Below, piece after piece: positions 1-9,215 of a stretch of 32,972 nucleotides of DNA; position 1 is the first letter of the stretch, and the number at the start of each line of letters is the position of its first letter. The notes under the pieces were generated by a model, which was not told the DNA's origin, did not search any database, and worked only from the letters and a program-made list of their open reading frames with translations. This DNA is from Amarolinea aalborgensis. GTDB taxonomy: Bacteria; Chloroflexota; Anaerolineae; SSC4; Amarolineaceae. The stretch covers positions 1-32,972 of the forward strand of contig NZ_UETR01000034.1 of assembly GCF_900491745.1 (NCBI RefSeq), given 5' to 3'. The position numbers and the translations under genes were made by a program.

Positions 1-3000
1 TGCTGATTGCCTTCACGCCCTGGCTGGCGCCTATCGTCGGCCGCGTGGTGACGCCGTGGATGCTCTATCGTTTCACCTGGCCGCTGCCCCTTGCCCTGAT
101 TCTGGGCGCCGCTCTTTTCTACGGCTTGCGCAGGGGCTTGCAGATCATAAATTCAAGATTGAAGATTGTAGATTCAAGATGGCAGATTGAGTATGCCCTC
201 GCCGCGCTGCTGATTGTCTTGACCCTGGCGCGCGTCCCGGCCATTCAAGGGCGTATGCAGACCTTCGCCGCGACGCTCGATGTGCCGCGCAATCTGCCGG
301 CCTCGGTGGAGACGGCCCTGCGGCAGCTGCCCGACGACGCGGTCATTCTCAGCGATTATGAGACCAACCAGGTCATTCCGGCCGCGGTCAGCCGCCGTTA
401 CGTCGTGGCGCACCGCTACACCACCACCAGCGAAGAATTCCCGGCCGCGCGCCAGCCCGAAGCGATTCAGCGCAGCCAGGATGTAGATGCCTTCACCCGC
501 GCCCGCTTCGTGGATGGGCCGCTGCTCGACACGCTGGCGCGCTATCAGACCAATCTCATTCTGCTGCGCGACGCGCGTGAACTGGCCTGGCAGCTGCGCA
601 CCCTGACCACGGCCGCCAGCGCCGCGTCGGACTTGCAAGTCACACGCCTCTTCGCCGGCGACGGCTTCGAGCTTTACCGGGTGATCTCCCCGACGACGCC
701 TTCGCTCGTGTTGACCGGCAACACCCTGCTCGGCCAACAGCGTTGGGCCGAGGCCGCCGACGCCTTCCGCCGCGCCGTGGCGGCTCGACTGAGCTCGCCG
801 AAGTCCGAGGGCGACTCCGCCATCGCCTGGTACGGCCTGGGCCAGGCCCTGCTCGAGTCGTCGGACTACCCCGGCGCGGCCGACGCTCTTTCCCATGTCA
901 CCGCCCAGGACAAGTCCGGTCTCCAATCTCCGGTCTCCGGTCTCCAATCTCCATTCGCCCTCGCCGGCCTGGCGCGCGTCGCCGCGGCCCAGGCAAAACC
1001 GGCCGAGGCGTTGGCCCTGTACGCACGCGCCACCGCGGCCGACAACACGCATGGCGAGTGGTTCCAGGAGATGGGCGATTTGGCGCTGCTGCTCGATCAA
1101 CCGGACGCGGCGGCTGCGGCGTATGCCAGCGCCATCGGGGCGACCATTCCGCCGGACACCTTGACCTATTTCAGCAAACTGGCGCCGCTGCTGGGCAGCA
1201 AGGGCTTGACCGAACCGGCCGTGCAGGCGTATCAAAGCGCGCTCCGCCTATCTCCCAATGATCTCGAATTCCTGACTCCGCTGGGCAACCTGCTGCGCGA
1301 TCGCGGCCGCCTGACCGAGGCCGAAGCGATTTTCCGCCGCGCGTTGGCGATTGATCCCACCGAGCCAGACGGCTACGTCGGCCTGGCCGTCGTCTTCCAT
1401 CGCCAGGGTCGCTACGCCGAGGCGAATACCTGGTACGGTCGGGCCGTCACGGTGCAGCAGGCTCGTCTTGTTAGTCCGCTGGACACGCTGCTGGCCTGGG
1501 GTCAATTGGCCCAAACGCAGGGCCAATTTGACCAGGCCAGGGCGCATTTTCAAGAGGCGGTTCGCATCGCGCCCCAAGATGCTCGCGCCTACATTGCCCT
1601 GGGCAACCTGGCCCTGCAGAGCACCCACGCCGCGTCAGCAGCCGACGCCCAGTATCCGGCGGTCGAGGCTGCGCCGGCGGTTTCATTCACTGCGACCCTC
1701 ACGGTGACGCTGGCCTTGACGCGCGAGGCGGAAGATTGGTATCGCCAGGCCATTCGCGCGGCGCCGCGCGACCCCGACGGCTATGCTGCCCTGGCCCACT
1801 ACCTTCAGAACCAGGGGCGCCTGGGAGTCGCCCTCGCCTCCGCGCAGCAGGGTGTGGACGCGATGACGGTGACCTCGCTGGGCGCGGATGAGGCCTACCA
1901 GGCCCTGGGCGACATGCAGCAGGCGGCCGGCCACTTGGCCGCAGCCGTCGTTGCGTACAACAAGGCTATCCAGATCAACCCGCGCAACGTCGGCGCGCAT
2001 GTCAACCTGGCGCGCGTCTTCACGCGGCAGGGCGCTCCAACCCGCGCGCTAGCTGAATACCAGGCCGCCGTGCGCGCCGCGCCCTACTCCGCCTGGGCGC
2101 TGTCTGCACTCGCCGCAGCCAACGCACGCGCCGGCGATGCCGCCGCCGCACAGGTTCTCTATCGTCGCGCCATCGCCGCGGACCGGACTTACGTCAATGC
2201 CTTTGTCAACCTGGCCCAGCTTCTCGCGGCGCAACGCGATCCCAACGCGGCTGCCAATCTGCTGGCCGATGGGCTGCAGGCCAATCCGACTTCAGCCACC
2301 CTGTTGACCGCCATGGCCGATCTGGAGCGCAGCCGCGGCGATTTCGAGATTGCGCAAACGACATACCAGGCCGCGCTGCGCCGCGATCCCACGGCCTCTG
2401 CCGCCTCAACTAACCTGAGCCTGCTTTTCACCCAGCGCGGCGACCCGACGCGCGCCCTGGCCGCGGCCGAAGCCGCCGTCAAAGCCGCGCCCCTGGCCGG
2501 CGATGGTTGGGTCTTGCTGGGCAATGTGCGCCGCGGTCAAGGCGATCTGCCTGGCGCGCTGGCTGCCTATCGCCAGGCCATCAGCGTCGCCGGTGGTTTC
2601 CTGGACGCCTACCTGGCGTTGGCTGACGCCTTGATCGTGAGCGGACAACCTGCGGAGGCGGCGGCTGTCTTGGCGCAGGGACTAGAAGCCGCGCCAGGCC
2701 CTGAACTCTATGTGGCCCTGGGCAACCTGGCCGTCAGTCAGCGCGAGCCGCACCCAACCGCTGCCGAGCAGTTTGCGGCGGCGCTGACGTCCGACCAAAC
2801 CTTCATCGCGGCGCATGTGGGCCTGGCCAATGCCAGGTTGCTGGCGGGTGAGCCGGCGCAGCAGATTGCGCAGCTGCGTCAGGCTGTTGCGCTCAACCCG
2901 GCTTCGGCCTGGGCGCGCGCCGCGCTGGCGACCGCGCTGCGCGGTCAAGGCGCCTGGGCTGAGGCCGAGATGACCTTCAAACAGGCGCTCACGGTCGAGC

Positions 3001-6000
3001 CGCTCTACGTCGCCGGCTACACCGGCCTGGCGGCTGCGTATTTGGCCCGCGGCGAGCGTGACGCCGCGTGGGTCGTCCTACAGACCGCAGTGCAAATGGC
3101 GCCGGCCGATGCCACGGTGCAGAGCGCGCGCGGGCAGTGGTATTTGCACGGCGGACGCTACGCCGACGCACGGGCCGCGTTCACACGCGCCCAGGAACTT
3201 GATCACAGCCTGGCCGCGGCGCCCCTGGGATTGGCGCAGGCCTGGTTGGCCGCTGGCGACCCAGCCCGCGCCCTGGCGACGCTGACAGAGGCTGCCCAAG
3301 CATTGCCCACAAGCGCCGACCTTTGGCTGCAACGCGGCAAGCTGCTGGAGGCTCTTCCGGGCGGCATCACCGCCGCCGAAGAGTCCGCAGACGGCCCCGC
3401 GGCCATGTATCGCCAGGCAGCCCAGCGCGACCAATCGCTGGCCGCGCCCTGGCTGGCCCTGGCCGCCTGGCGCCAACGCGCCGCCAATACGGCCGGGGCG
3501 CAAGCGGCCCTGGCGATGGCCGTCAACCTGGAGCCGCAGAATCCGGCCGTGGCCGCGGCCCAGGCCGAGGCGCTGCGCGTGGCCGGCGAGTTCACCCCCG
3601 CGCTCACGCTCCTGCTTGACGCCCAACGGCGTATGCCCGGCTCACCTGACCTGCCGGTTGCCATCGCCGGTGTTCTCTCCAGTCGTTCGACTGAGGCTCA
3701 CGAACGTCTCCGGTCTCCGGCCTCCGATCTCCAATCTCCGGTCTCTGATCTCAGAGACGCGCGCGCCTGGCTCGAACAGGCCCTGGCCCTCAACCCGGCC
3801 AGCTCAACCGCGGCGCTGGCGCTGGCCGGCCTCGATCGCCAGGCCGGGCGGTTGGCGCAGGCCGAAGCGCGCTTACAGACGGCCATCGAACTCGATCCAG
3901 CCAACCCTGGCCTCTTGATCACCCTCGCCGGGCTGGAGGCGCGCCGCGATCCACAGGCTGCGCGTGCGCGACTGCAGGACGCCGTGCGTCGCAATCCCGC
4001 GCTCGGCTGGCCGCTGACCGCGTTGGCCGCGCGTGAGCTGGTCGAGGGGGAAGCAAGCGCAGCCGAAACTCACCTGCTGCAGGCGGTGCAGATCAATCCC
4101 GCGTTTGGCGGCGCGCCGCTGGTCTTGGGCCAGGTCTACCAGAAACAGGGACGCGCGACGGACGCAGAAACGATGTTCCGCGCGGCGTTGACGTTCGATG
4201 CCACGCGTGTGGACGTGACCGCGGCCCTGGCAGATCTCTTGACGCGTCAGGCGCGCATCACGGAAACGGTCGCCCTCTTGCAGGATGCCATCGCGAACAA
4301 CCCGGCTGCCGGCGCCCCCCTCGTCGCCCTGGGCAACTTCCTGCAAGATCACCCCGCCCCGGTCTCCGGTCTCCGGTCTCCGATCTCCGATCTTCGGTCT
4401 CCGCTTGCTGCGTCAACTGCCTATTCTTTAGCCATGGCGACCGAGCCGCTGAACACAGACGCCTACATAGCCCTCGCCAATTGGCAGATGTCGCTGGGCG
4501 AGCGCGCCAGCGCCTGGCAGACGCTGCAGCAGGGCCAGGCGCGGATGCCTAACGATGTCGGCCTGCAGGTGACGGTGGGGCAGTGGCAGTTAGGCGGCGC
4601 GGACACCGTGGCCGCGCGCGCGGCGTTTTCCCAGGCCGTCAGCCTGGATCAGAGCCGCGCCGACGGCTGGCTGGGTCTCGCCCAGGCGTGGCAAGCCGCA
4701 GGCGAGCGCTCGTTGTCTGCGCAGGCGTTGGGTCAGGCGATGCAGGCCGACCCCACCGACCCCGCGCCCTGGTTAGCCTACGCGCAAGGACTGGCCGCGG
4801 GGCGATTGCCCCCGTTGGACCTTTCCGCTCTGCGTGTCCCATCTGATCTTCACTCTTCAACCGTCCTCACGTCTACCGAACCGGCGGCGCTCTACGCCTA
4901 TGCCGCGGCGCTCAACCGCTCATTGGCCGCGCCCTACCTGGGGTTGGCCGGTTTGTACCAGCGCCAGGGCGCCTGGCCTCAGGTGACCACCGCGCTCGAT
5001 CAAGCATCTGCCCGCGAACCAGCCACCACGGCCATCGCGCTGGCGCGCGCCGCGGCCTGGCGCCAACAGAACCGGCCCGACCTGGCCCTGGCGGCGCTGA
5101 CCCAAACCTTGCAGACCGCGCCGGGCGCGGTGGATGTGATGGTCGCCCTCGCCGACCTCCTCAGCGGTAGACTTGGCGATCAAACCGGAGTTCTCACCCA
5201 GGCTTTGACCCTTAGCCCCGGCTATCTTCCCGCGACTTTGGCGATGGCGGATGCAGAAGTCCGCGCCGGTCAACGTCCCGCCGCCATCGCCCGCCTGCGC
5301 GCGGCGCTGAGCAGCCGGCCAGGCGATGTGACGACGGCGACGGCGTTGGCCGATCTTTACCAATCCGCCGCGCAACCGGCTGCCGCGGAAGCTGTCCTGC
5401 TGGACGCGCAGATGCGCCAGCCGGCGAATCCGGCCGCGCCGCTGGCCCTGGCCGCCCTCTACCGCCAGCAAGGTCAGCCGGACAAAGCCCGGCGCGCACT
5501 GCAGCAGGCGGCGACGCTTGCGCCGCTGACGGCCGCGCCGTGGATCGGCCTGGCCCAGTTGGAAACCACCCCGGCGGCCATGCGCAGCGACCTGACGCGT
5601 GCGCTGGCCGCGGATCCAAGCGACAGCGCCGCGCCGATCGCGCTGGGGCAGTTGTACCTGGCCCAGGGTGATTTGAGTGCGGCCGAAGCCGCATTCAAGC
5701 GCAGTCAGACCCTCAGCCCAACCAATCCCGGCGCGTATGTCAACCTGGCCCAGGTGGCTGACCGGGCAGGACAGCCGGCTGCGGTGCGCGCCCAACTGGC
5801 GGCCGCTGTGGCCGCGGCCCCGGCGTCGGGTTGGGCGCGTGTGAGCCTGGGCAACGCCTATCGCAGCCAGGGCGACATCACCCAGGCCCAGGCTGCCTAT
5901 CGCGCCGCGATCGCGGTCGAACCGACCTACCTCGGTGCGTACACGGCGCTGGCGGCGGTTTTGGCTGATCAGGGCCGCTTTACAGACGCCCAGTCGCTGT

Positions 6001-8213
6001 TGGGGACGGCCGCCGCGCTCGATGCCAGCGATCCGGCCCCAGTCATTGCGCAGGCGCGTACGGCGGACCTGGCCGGACAGGCCGACGCGGCGCTGCGCTT
6101 TGGCCGCGCCGCCGCCGAACGTGCACCGGCCTCCGGCTGGGCCTGGGCCACGTTGGGCGACCTGACACGCAATCAGGGCAAACTGGACGAGGCCGCGCGC
6201 ATCTATCGCACCGGAATCGGGGCGGATCCCCTTTACAGCGGGAATTACAGCAGCCTGAGCAGCCTGCAGGCGGCGCAGGGCCAACCGGCGGCCGCGCTGT
6301 CCACATTGCAGCAGGGACTGCGGCTGGCTCCGAACACGCCAGCCCTGGTGGTCAGCCAGGGCAACCTCTTGCGGCGCCAGGGTCAGCCCGACGCGGCCCG
6401 GCGGGCGTACGAGGCTGCGGTCGCGGCCGACGCTGGGAACGCTGGCAGTCTGCTGGCGTTGGGACAATGGCTGGAGGCGCGGGGCGATGTGGGGGCTGCG
6501 CTGTCACGCTACCAGGCGGCCGCGCAGCTGCCGGGCGCGGCCGCCGCGGGCTTGACCGCGCAGGCCAACGCGAGGCGCAACCTGGGGCAGATGGACCAGG
6601 CCGTGACCCTCTATCGCCAGGCTCTGGCCAGCCAGGCCGATTTCTTTGCGCCAGCGGCAACTGGACTTGACCAGCTGCTGCTGGCCTTGGGCCGCGACGA
6701 TGAAGGGCTGCGGGTGCACCTGGCTGCGGTTGAACAGCAGCCCACATCTGCCGCCGCGCGTGTGGCGCTGGGCGACGCCTATCGCCGCCGCGGCCGGCTG
6801 GCGGACGCTGTGCAGGCGTACCGGGCCGGTCTCGACCTGCAGCCTGGCAGCCAGGCTGCGCTCCTGGGTTTGGCTGGCGCACAGCAGGCGGATGGCCGCC
6901 TCAGCGAAGCCGAGGCCACGCTGCAGCGCGCCGTCGCCCTGAAGCCGGGCAATGCCAGCCTGTACGTGACCTGGGGCGATGTGCGTTGGGCCATGGGGGA
7001 TGCCGCCGGCGCGCAGGCGCGCTTCACCCAGGCGTTGGCCCTCGACGCCGGGCAGGCGGCACCCCTGGCCCGGCTGGGTACGCTGGCGCAGCTGCAAGGC
7101 CGGCCGGCCGACGCCCTGTCCTTCTTCCAACGCGCGGTAGATGCCGACCCGCTGAACCTGGTAGGCTACATCCAACTCGGCCAGGCGCTGGCGCAGGGCG
7201 GAGATTACGACGGCGCGCGTGCTGTCTATGCGCGGGCCGCAGCCGTCAACGCCAGTTCGGCCATACCGTTGATCCTCAGCGGCAACGCCTTCCTGGCGCA
7301 AAATGACGCGGCTGCGGCCGCGGCTGCGTTTCAAGCCGCCATCCAGGCAGAACCTGGCAACATCGCTGGCTACATCAATCTCAGCAACATCTATCGCCAG
7401 GACAAACAGTTCGATGACGCCTTCGCCCAAGTGCAGCAAGCCCAACGCCTCAACCCAGGCTCAGGTTGGGCCTGGGAGGCCGCCGGCAATGTCTTGCGCC
7501 AGCAGCGCAAACTCCAAGAAGCCATCAGCCTGTACGAACAGGCCTTGCAGCGCGACCCGCGGCGCATCAACGCGGTCAATGCGCTGATCTCCATCTTCAA
7601 GGGCTGGCGCGCGCTGCCTGACTACGCGGCGCGTTACGAGACGCGGCTAACGACAGAGCAGAAGCCGGCCTGGATTCACGCGATCCTGGCTGGCATCTAC
7701 CAGGCTTTGGATCAGATCGAGCCGGCAATTCGACATAACGAAGCGTTGACGGCAAGCTATCCAGAGTACGCCGATCCGTGGTTTGCGCTGGCGCGTTTTT
7801 ATCAACGCACCGGCGACGGCCGCCGCGCCAGCGCAGCCTGGCAGCGCTACCTGGCGTTGATGGCCCAAACGGCCAGCGACGCACGGCTTGAGGCGGAAAC
7901 CTCACTGCAGCAGTTGAACCTGGTCGTGATCGAATCACCCGCGGCCGACGCCCGCCTCAGCGGATCGGTGACCATCGTCGGCACGGCCGCCATCGAAAAT
8001 TTCCAGTATTACAAGATCGAGATGGGGGTTGGTGAGGCGCCCACGGAATGGACCTTGCTGAGTTCCGGGCCGGCCCCTATCAATCGCGGCGTTTTGGCAA
8101 CGTGGGACACGGATGGCCTGGCGCCGGGCATTTACACCCTGCGCCTGACCGCGGTGGACATCACCGGCAACTTCCCGCCTCCCTATCTCGTGCGCGTGGA
8201 GGTGACGCGATGA
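1..8213 (+). CDS. Giant TPR-repeat protein with an N-terminal membrane segment (5' end outside the window)
   Basis: The frame is open to the left edge (first full codon at base 3), so the GTG at 45 is probably internal and the true start lies upstream. Counting from base 45, residues 6-30 and 47-66 are hydrophobic membrane segments. They are followed by a soluble domain to about 215 that resembles the end of a polytopic glycosyltransferase-like protein. From about 223 to 2600 there is an almost unbroken tetratricopeptide array of alternating helix pairs with recurring ALGNL, A-x-AxYRxAL and NP-turn motifs. At 34 residues per unit this is roughly 65-70 repeats. Residues 2625-2722 form a beta-rich Ig-like tail (GTA...YYKIE...WDTDGLAPGIYTLRL) common in Anaerolineae surface proteins. 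The gene leads an overlapping operon of surface-polysaccharide type, so a scaffold or assembly role at the membrane is inferred. Four in-frame stretches are made of short DNA repeats. The TPR call is secure; the function is not known. Confidence 0.9.
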   Translation, partial: LIAFTPWLAPIVGRVVTPWMLYRFTWPLPLALILGAALFYGLRRGLQIINSRLKIVDSRWQIEYALAALLIVLTLARVPAIQGRMQTFAATLDVPRNLPASVETALRQLPDDAVILSDYETNQVIPAAVSRRYVVAHRYTTTSEEFPAARQPEAIQRSQDVDAFTRARFVDGPLLDTLARYQTNLILLRDARELAWQLRTLTTAASAASDLQVTRLFAGDGFELYRVISPTTPSLVLTGNTLLGQQRWAEAADAFRRAVAARLSSPKSEGDSAIAWYGLGQALLESSDYPGAADALSHVTAQDKSGLQSPVSGLQSPFALAGLARVAAAQAKPAEALALYARATAADNTHGEWFQEMGDLALLLDQPDAAAAAYASAIGATIPPDTLTYFSKLAPLLGSKGLTEPAVQAYQSALRLSPNDLEFLTPLGNLLRDRGRLTEAEAIFRRALAIDPTEPDGYVGLAVVFHRQGRYAEANTWYGRAVTVQQARLVSPLDTLLAWGQLAQTQGQFDQARAHFQEAVRIAPQDARAYIALGNLALQSTHAASAADAQYPAVEAAPAVSFTATLTVTLALTREAEDWYRQAIRAAPRDPDGYAALAHYLQNQGRLGVALASAQQGVDAMTVTSLGADEAYQALGDMQQAAGHLAAAVVAYNKAIQINPRNVGAHVNLARVFTRQGAPTRALAEYQAAVRAAPYSAWALSALAAANARAGDAAAAQVLYRRAIAADRTYVNAFVNLAQLLAAQRDPNAAANLLADGLQANPTSATLLTAMADLERSRGDFEIAQTTYQAALRRDPTASAASTNLSLLFTQRGDPTRALAAAEAAVKAAPLAGDGWVLLGNVRRGQGDLPGALAAYRQAISVAGGFLDAYLALADALIVSGQPAEAAAVLAQGLEAAPGPELYVALGNLAVSQREPHPTAAEQFAAALTSDQTFIAAHVGLANARLLAGEPAQQIAQLRQAVALNPASAWARAALATALRGQGAWAEAEMTFKQALTVEPLYVAGYTGLAAAYLARGERDAAWVVLQTAVQMAPADATVQSARGQWYLHGGRYADARAAFTRAQELDHSLAAAPLGLAQAWLAAGDPARALATLTEAAQALPTSADLWLQRGKLLEALPGGITAAEESADGPAAMYRQAAQRDQSLAAPWLALAAWRQRAANTAGAQAALAMAVNLEPQNPAVAAAQAEALRVAGEFTPALTLLLDAQRRMPGSPDLPVAIAGVLSSRSTEAHERLRSPASDLQSPVSDLRDARAWLEQALALNPASSTAALALAGLDRQAGRLAQAEARLQTAIELDPANPGLLITLAGLEARRDPQAARARLQDAVRRNPALGWPLTALAARELVEGEASAAETHLLQAVQINPAFGGAPLVLGQVYQKQGRATDAETMFRAALTFDATRVDVTAALADLLTRQARITETVALLQDAIANNPAAGAPLVALGNFLQDHPAPVSGLRSPISDLRSPLAASTAYSLAMATEPLNTDAYIALANWQMSLGERASAWQTLQQGQARMPNDVGLQVTVGQWQLGGADTVAARAAFSQAVSLDQSRADGWLGLAQAWQAAGERSLSAQALGQAMQADPTDPAPWLAYAQGLAAGRLPPLDLSALRVPSDLHSSTVLTSTEPAALYAYAAALNRSLAAPYLGLAGLYQRQGAWPQVTTALDQASAREPATTAIALARAAAWRQQNRPDLALAALTQTLQTAPGAVDVMVALADLLSGRLGDQTGVLTQALTLSPGYLPATLAMADAEVRAGQRPAAIARLRAALSSRPGDVTTATALADLYQSAAQPAAAEAVLLDAQMRQPANPAAPLALAALYRQQGQPDKARRALQQAATLAPLTAAPWIGLAQLETTPAAMRSDLTRALAADPSDSAAPIALGQLYLAQGDLSAAEAAFKRSQTLSPTNPGAYVNLAQVADRAGQPAAVRAQLAAAVAAAPASGWARVSLGNAYRSQGDITQAQAAYRAAIAVEPTYLGAYTALAAVLADQGRFTDAQSLLGTAAALDASDPAPVIAQARTADLAGQADAALRFGRAAAERAPASGWAWATLGDLTRNQGKLDEAARIYRTGIGADPLYSGNYSSLSSLQAAQGQPAAALSTLQQGLRLAPNTPALVVSQGNLLRRQGQPDAARRAYEAAVAADAGNAGSLLALGQWLEARGDVGAALSRYQAAAQLPGAAAAGLTAQANARRNLGQMDQAVTLYRQALASQADFFAPAATGLDQLLLALGRDDEGLRVHLAAVEQQPTSAAARVALGDAYRRRGRLADAVQAYRAGLDLQPGSQAALLGLAGAQQADGRLSEAEATLQRAVALKPGNASLYVTWGDVRWAMGDAAGAQARFTQALALDAGQAAPLARLGTLAQLQGRPADALSFFQRAVDADPLNLVGYIQLGQALAQGGDYDGARAVYARAAAVNASSAIPLILSGNAFLAQNDAAAAAAAFQAAIQAEPGNIAGYINLSNIYRQDKQFDDAFAQVQQAQRLNPGSGWAWEAAGNVLRQQRKLQEAISLYEQALQRDPRRINAVNALISIFKGWRALPDYAARYETRLTTEQKPAWIHAILAGIYQALDQIEPAIRHNEALTASYPEYADPWFALARFYQRTGDGRRASAAWQRYLALMAQTASDARLEAETSLQQLNLVVIESPAADARLSGSVTIVGTAAIENFQYYKIEMGVGEAPTEWTLLSSGPAPINRGVLATWDTDGLAPGIYTLRLTAVDITGNFPPPYLVRVEVTR
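151..191 (+). repeat. Heptamer array, ATTSAAG family, in frame
   Basis: Six consecutive 7-bp units (attcaag, attgaag, attgtag, attcaag, atggcag, attgag+) are in perfect register. They are A+T-rich within a G+C-rich gene. They encode the loop between the two membrane segments of the TPR protein (residues with the pattern NSRLKIVDSRWQIE). Confidence 0.75.
783..805 (+). repeat. Possible divergent copy of the CGTTCG/CGAACG palindromic repeat
   Basis: The core tcgactgag-ctcgccgaa-gtc closely follows the repeat seen at 3681 and 10931 (tcgactgaggctcacgaacgtc), with one deletion and a few substitutions. It lies in frame in the TPR gene and lengthens a helix turn (residues RLSSPKSEGDS). The match is short, so this copy is tentative. 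Confidence 0.4.
918..952 (+). repeat. Heptamer array, RRTCTCC family, in frame
   Basis: Five exact units (ggtctcc, aatctcc, ggtctcc, ggtctcc, aatctcc) lie inside the TPR gene. They are translated as a SGLQSPV / SGLQSPF peptide in the turn before the next TPR helix. Confidence 0.85.
3681..3709 (+). repeat. Palindromic interspersed repeat, in frame
   Basis: A 29-bp unit carries arms cgttcg and cgaacg around an inner TGAG-G-CTCA palindrome. It is identical to the unit at 10931-10959 and is followed directly by an RRTCTCC heptamer array. It is translated as SRSTEAHERL within a TPR turn. Confidence 0.8.
3705..3753 (+). repeat. Heptamer array, RRTCTCC family, in frame
   Basis: Seven units (cgtctcc, ggtctcc, ggcctcc, gatctcc, aatctcc, ggtctct, gatctca) are fused to the palindromic repeat at 3681. 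They are translated as an RSPASDLQSPVSDLR peptide between the two helices of one TPR unit. Confidence 0.85.
4361..4402 (+). repeat. Heptamer array, RRTCTCC family, exactly 42 bp, in frame
   Basis: There are six units: ggtctcc three times, then gatctcc, gatcttc and ggtctcc. The length is a multiple of both 7 and 3, so the array adds 14 residues without shifting the TPR frame. The flanking sequence reads as the first and second helices of a normal TPR unit. Confidence 0.85.
8198..8205 (+). promoter_or_regulatory. Strong Shine-Dalgarno for the lipoprotein gene
   Basis: GGAGGTGA lies 4 bases before the ATG at 8210 and is fully complementary to the usual 3' end of 16S rRNA. It sits inside the last codons of the TPR gene and supports the overlapping ATG at 8210 as the real start. 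Confidence 0.75.
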
Positions 8214-9214
8214 GAAGTGCAACATTGACAGTGCAACGTGCAAGTCGTAGGCCGTTGATTTTGATCTGCGGGGTGCTGCTGCTGGCGTTGAGCGCATGCC
8301 AGGCGACGCCGCAGCCAACAGCTAGATTGCGCCCTACTGCCCCGGTTGGGGCGACAGGCCAGCCAAATGGTGAGCCGACCGCCGCAGTGGGCGCGCCGGG
8401 CGAGGCTGCGTCGCCTACGCCGCCGGCGGGTCAGGCCGCGTCGCCCACCCCGCCGCAGGCGGGCGAGGCCGCGCCGACCGCCGCGGTTGGTCTGGCGCCG
8501 TTGCGCGGCCTGCCTATCGGCCTGGCCGTCAACGCCGATACCGTGGCTGTCCTGGCGCCGTACCTGGGACCGCAGGACATCATCAAACTGACGAGCGAGA
8601 ACCTGGGTCTCCTCGGCCAGTTGGGGCGCGCGCAGTGCTCGCTGCACCTGCCGAGGCTGGATGCCTACACGCCGGAGGCGCTGCTGGCCGTCGTCCCCCA
8701 GGCTGATTTGGACCGCTGCGCGTTCTTCACGTTGAGCATCGAAGCCCATGCCTTACCGGAGGCGGACGTGGCAGACCCTTCAACCTTTCTCGCAGGCGTG
8801 CGCGGCCTGGCGGATCATTTTGGCAAACGACTGATGGTGGCTGTGCCAACCTACCGCTTTGTGGACAGTCGCGGCAACTTTGGCGGCCGCCGCGATCTCA
8901 AGACGGGGTCGGGCGTGGATGCCGCGCGTTACGCTGACATCCTCGTCGTCGAAGCGCAGAAATCGGTGGACAAACCCGCTGCCTTTGCCAACCTCATGCG
9001 CCAGGTGAGGCCAGCCGCGCTCGCCGTCAACCCACGCGTCCAGGTTTGGGCCATGATTGGCTGCGCGGAAGGGCGCTGCGACGATTCCGTGGACGCGTTT
9101 GCGACCGCGCTCGCGCCCCTGGCAACCGAGCTCGACGGCATCTGGATCTTCTATCCGCCCGCCAATCCCGCGCTCGCGCGCGATTTTGTCCAACAGATGC
9201 GGAAAGCCCCATGA
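8210..9214 (+). CDS. Secreted lipoprotein of unknown function
   Basis: This 334-residue protein starts at an ATG overlapping the TPR gene's TGA (ATGA) and has a near-ideal ribosome-binding site. Residues 13-29 are a hydrophobic signal, and LSAC with Cys30 is a lipobox, so the mature protein should be a lipid-anchored exported protein. Residues about 31-100 are a low-complexity Pro/Thr/Ala/Gly linker with near-repeats of SPTPP. The remainder is a soluble alpha/beta domain with features such as LPIGLAVNADTV, KRLMVAVPTYRF and VQVWAMIGCAEGRC, which might be a TIM-barrel or glycoside-hydrolase-like fold. I cannot assign a family. Codons 3-12 (TVQRA) are built from a GTGCAAC heptamer array. Its place in the operon suggests a role at the cell surface. 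Confidence 0.8.
   Translation: MRSATLTVQRASRRPLILICGVLLLALSACQATPQPTARLRPTAPVGATGQPNGEPTAAVGAPGEAASPTPPAGQAASPTPPQAGEAAPTAAVGLAPLRGLPIGLAVNADTVAVLAPYLGPQDIIKLTSENLGLLGQLGRAQCSLHLPRLDAYTPEALLAVVPQADLDRCAFFTLSIEAHALPEADVADPSTFLAGVRGLADHFGKRLMVAVPTYRFVDSRGNFGGRRDLKTGSGVDAARYADILVVEAQKSVDKPAAFANLMRQVRPAALAVNPRVQVWAMIGCAEGRCDDSVDAFATALAPLATELDGIWIFYPPANPALARDFVQQMRKAP
8217..8244 (+). repeat. Heptamer array, GTGCAAM family, at a gene start
   Basis: The units are gtgcaac, attgaca, gtgcaac and gtgcaag in register, immediately after the start codon of the lipoprotein gene. The same family occurs at 15754-15781, next to another exported protein's start. Confidence 0.6.
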
Positions 9215-9215
9215 T

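Noticed and set aside
918..4402. Possible CRISPR array
   Set aside because: The units are 7 bp, contiguous and lack spacers; no cas gene is present.
4920..6467. A 515-codon open frame on the minus strand inside the TPR gene
   Set aside because: It is a mirror of the G+C-rich TPR coding strand: Arg/Gly/Gln-rich, without recognisable domains, while the plus-strand frame has a clear repeat structure.
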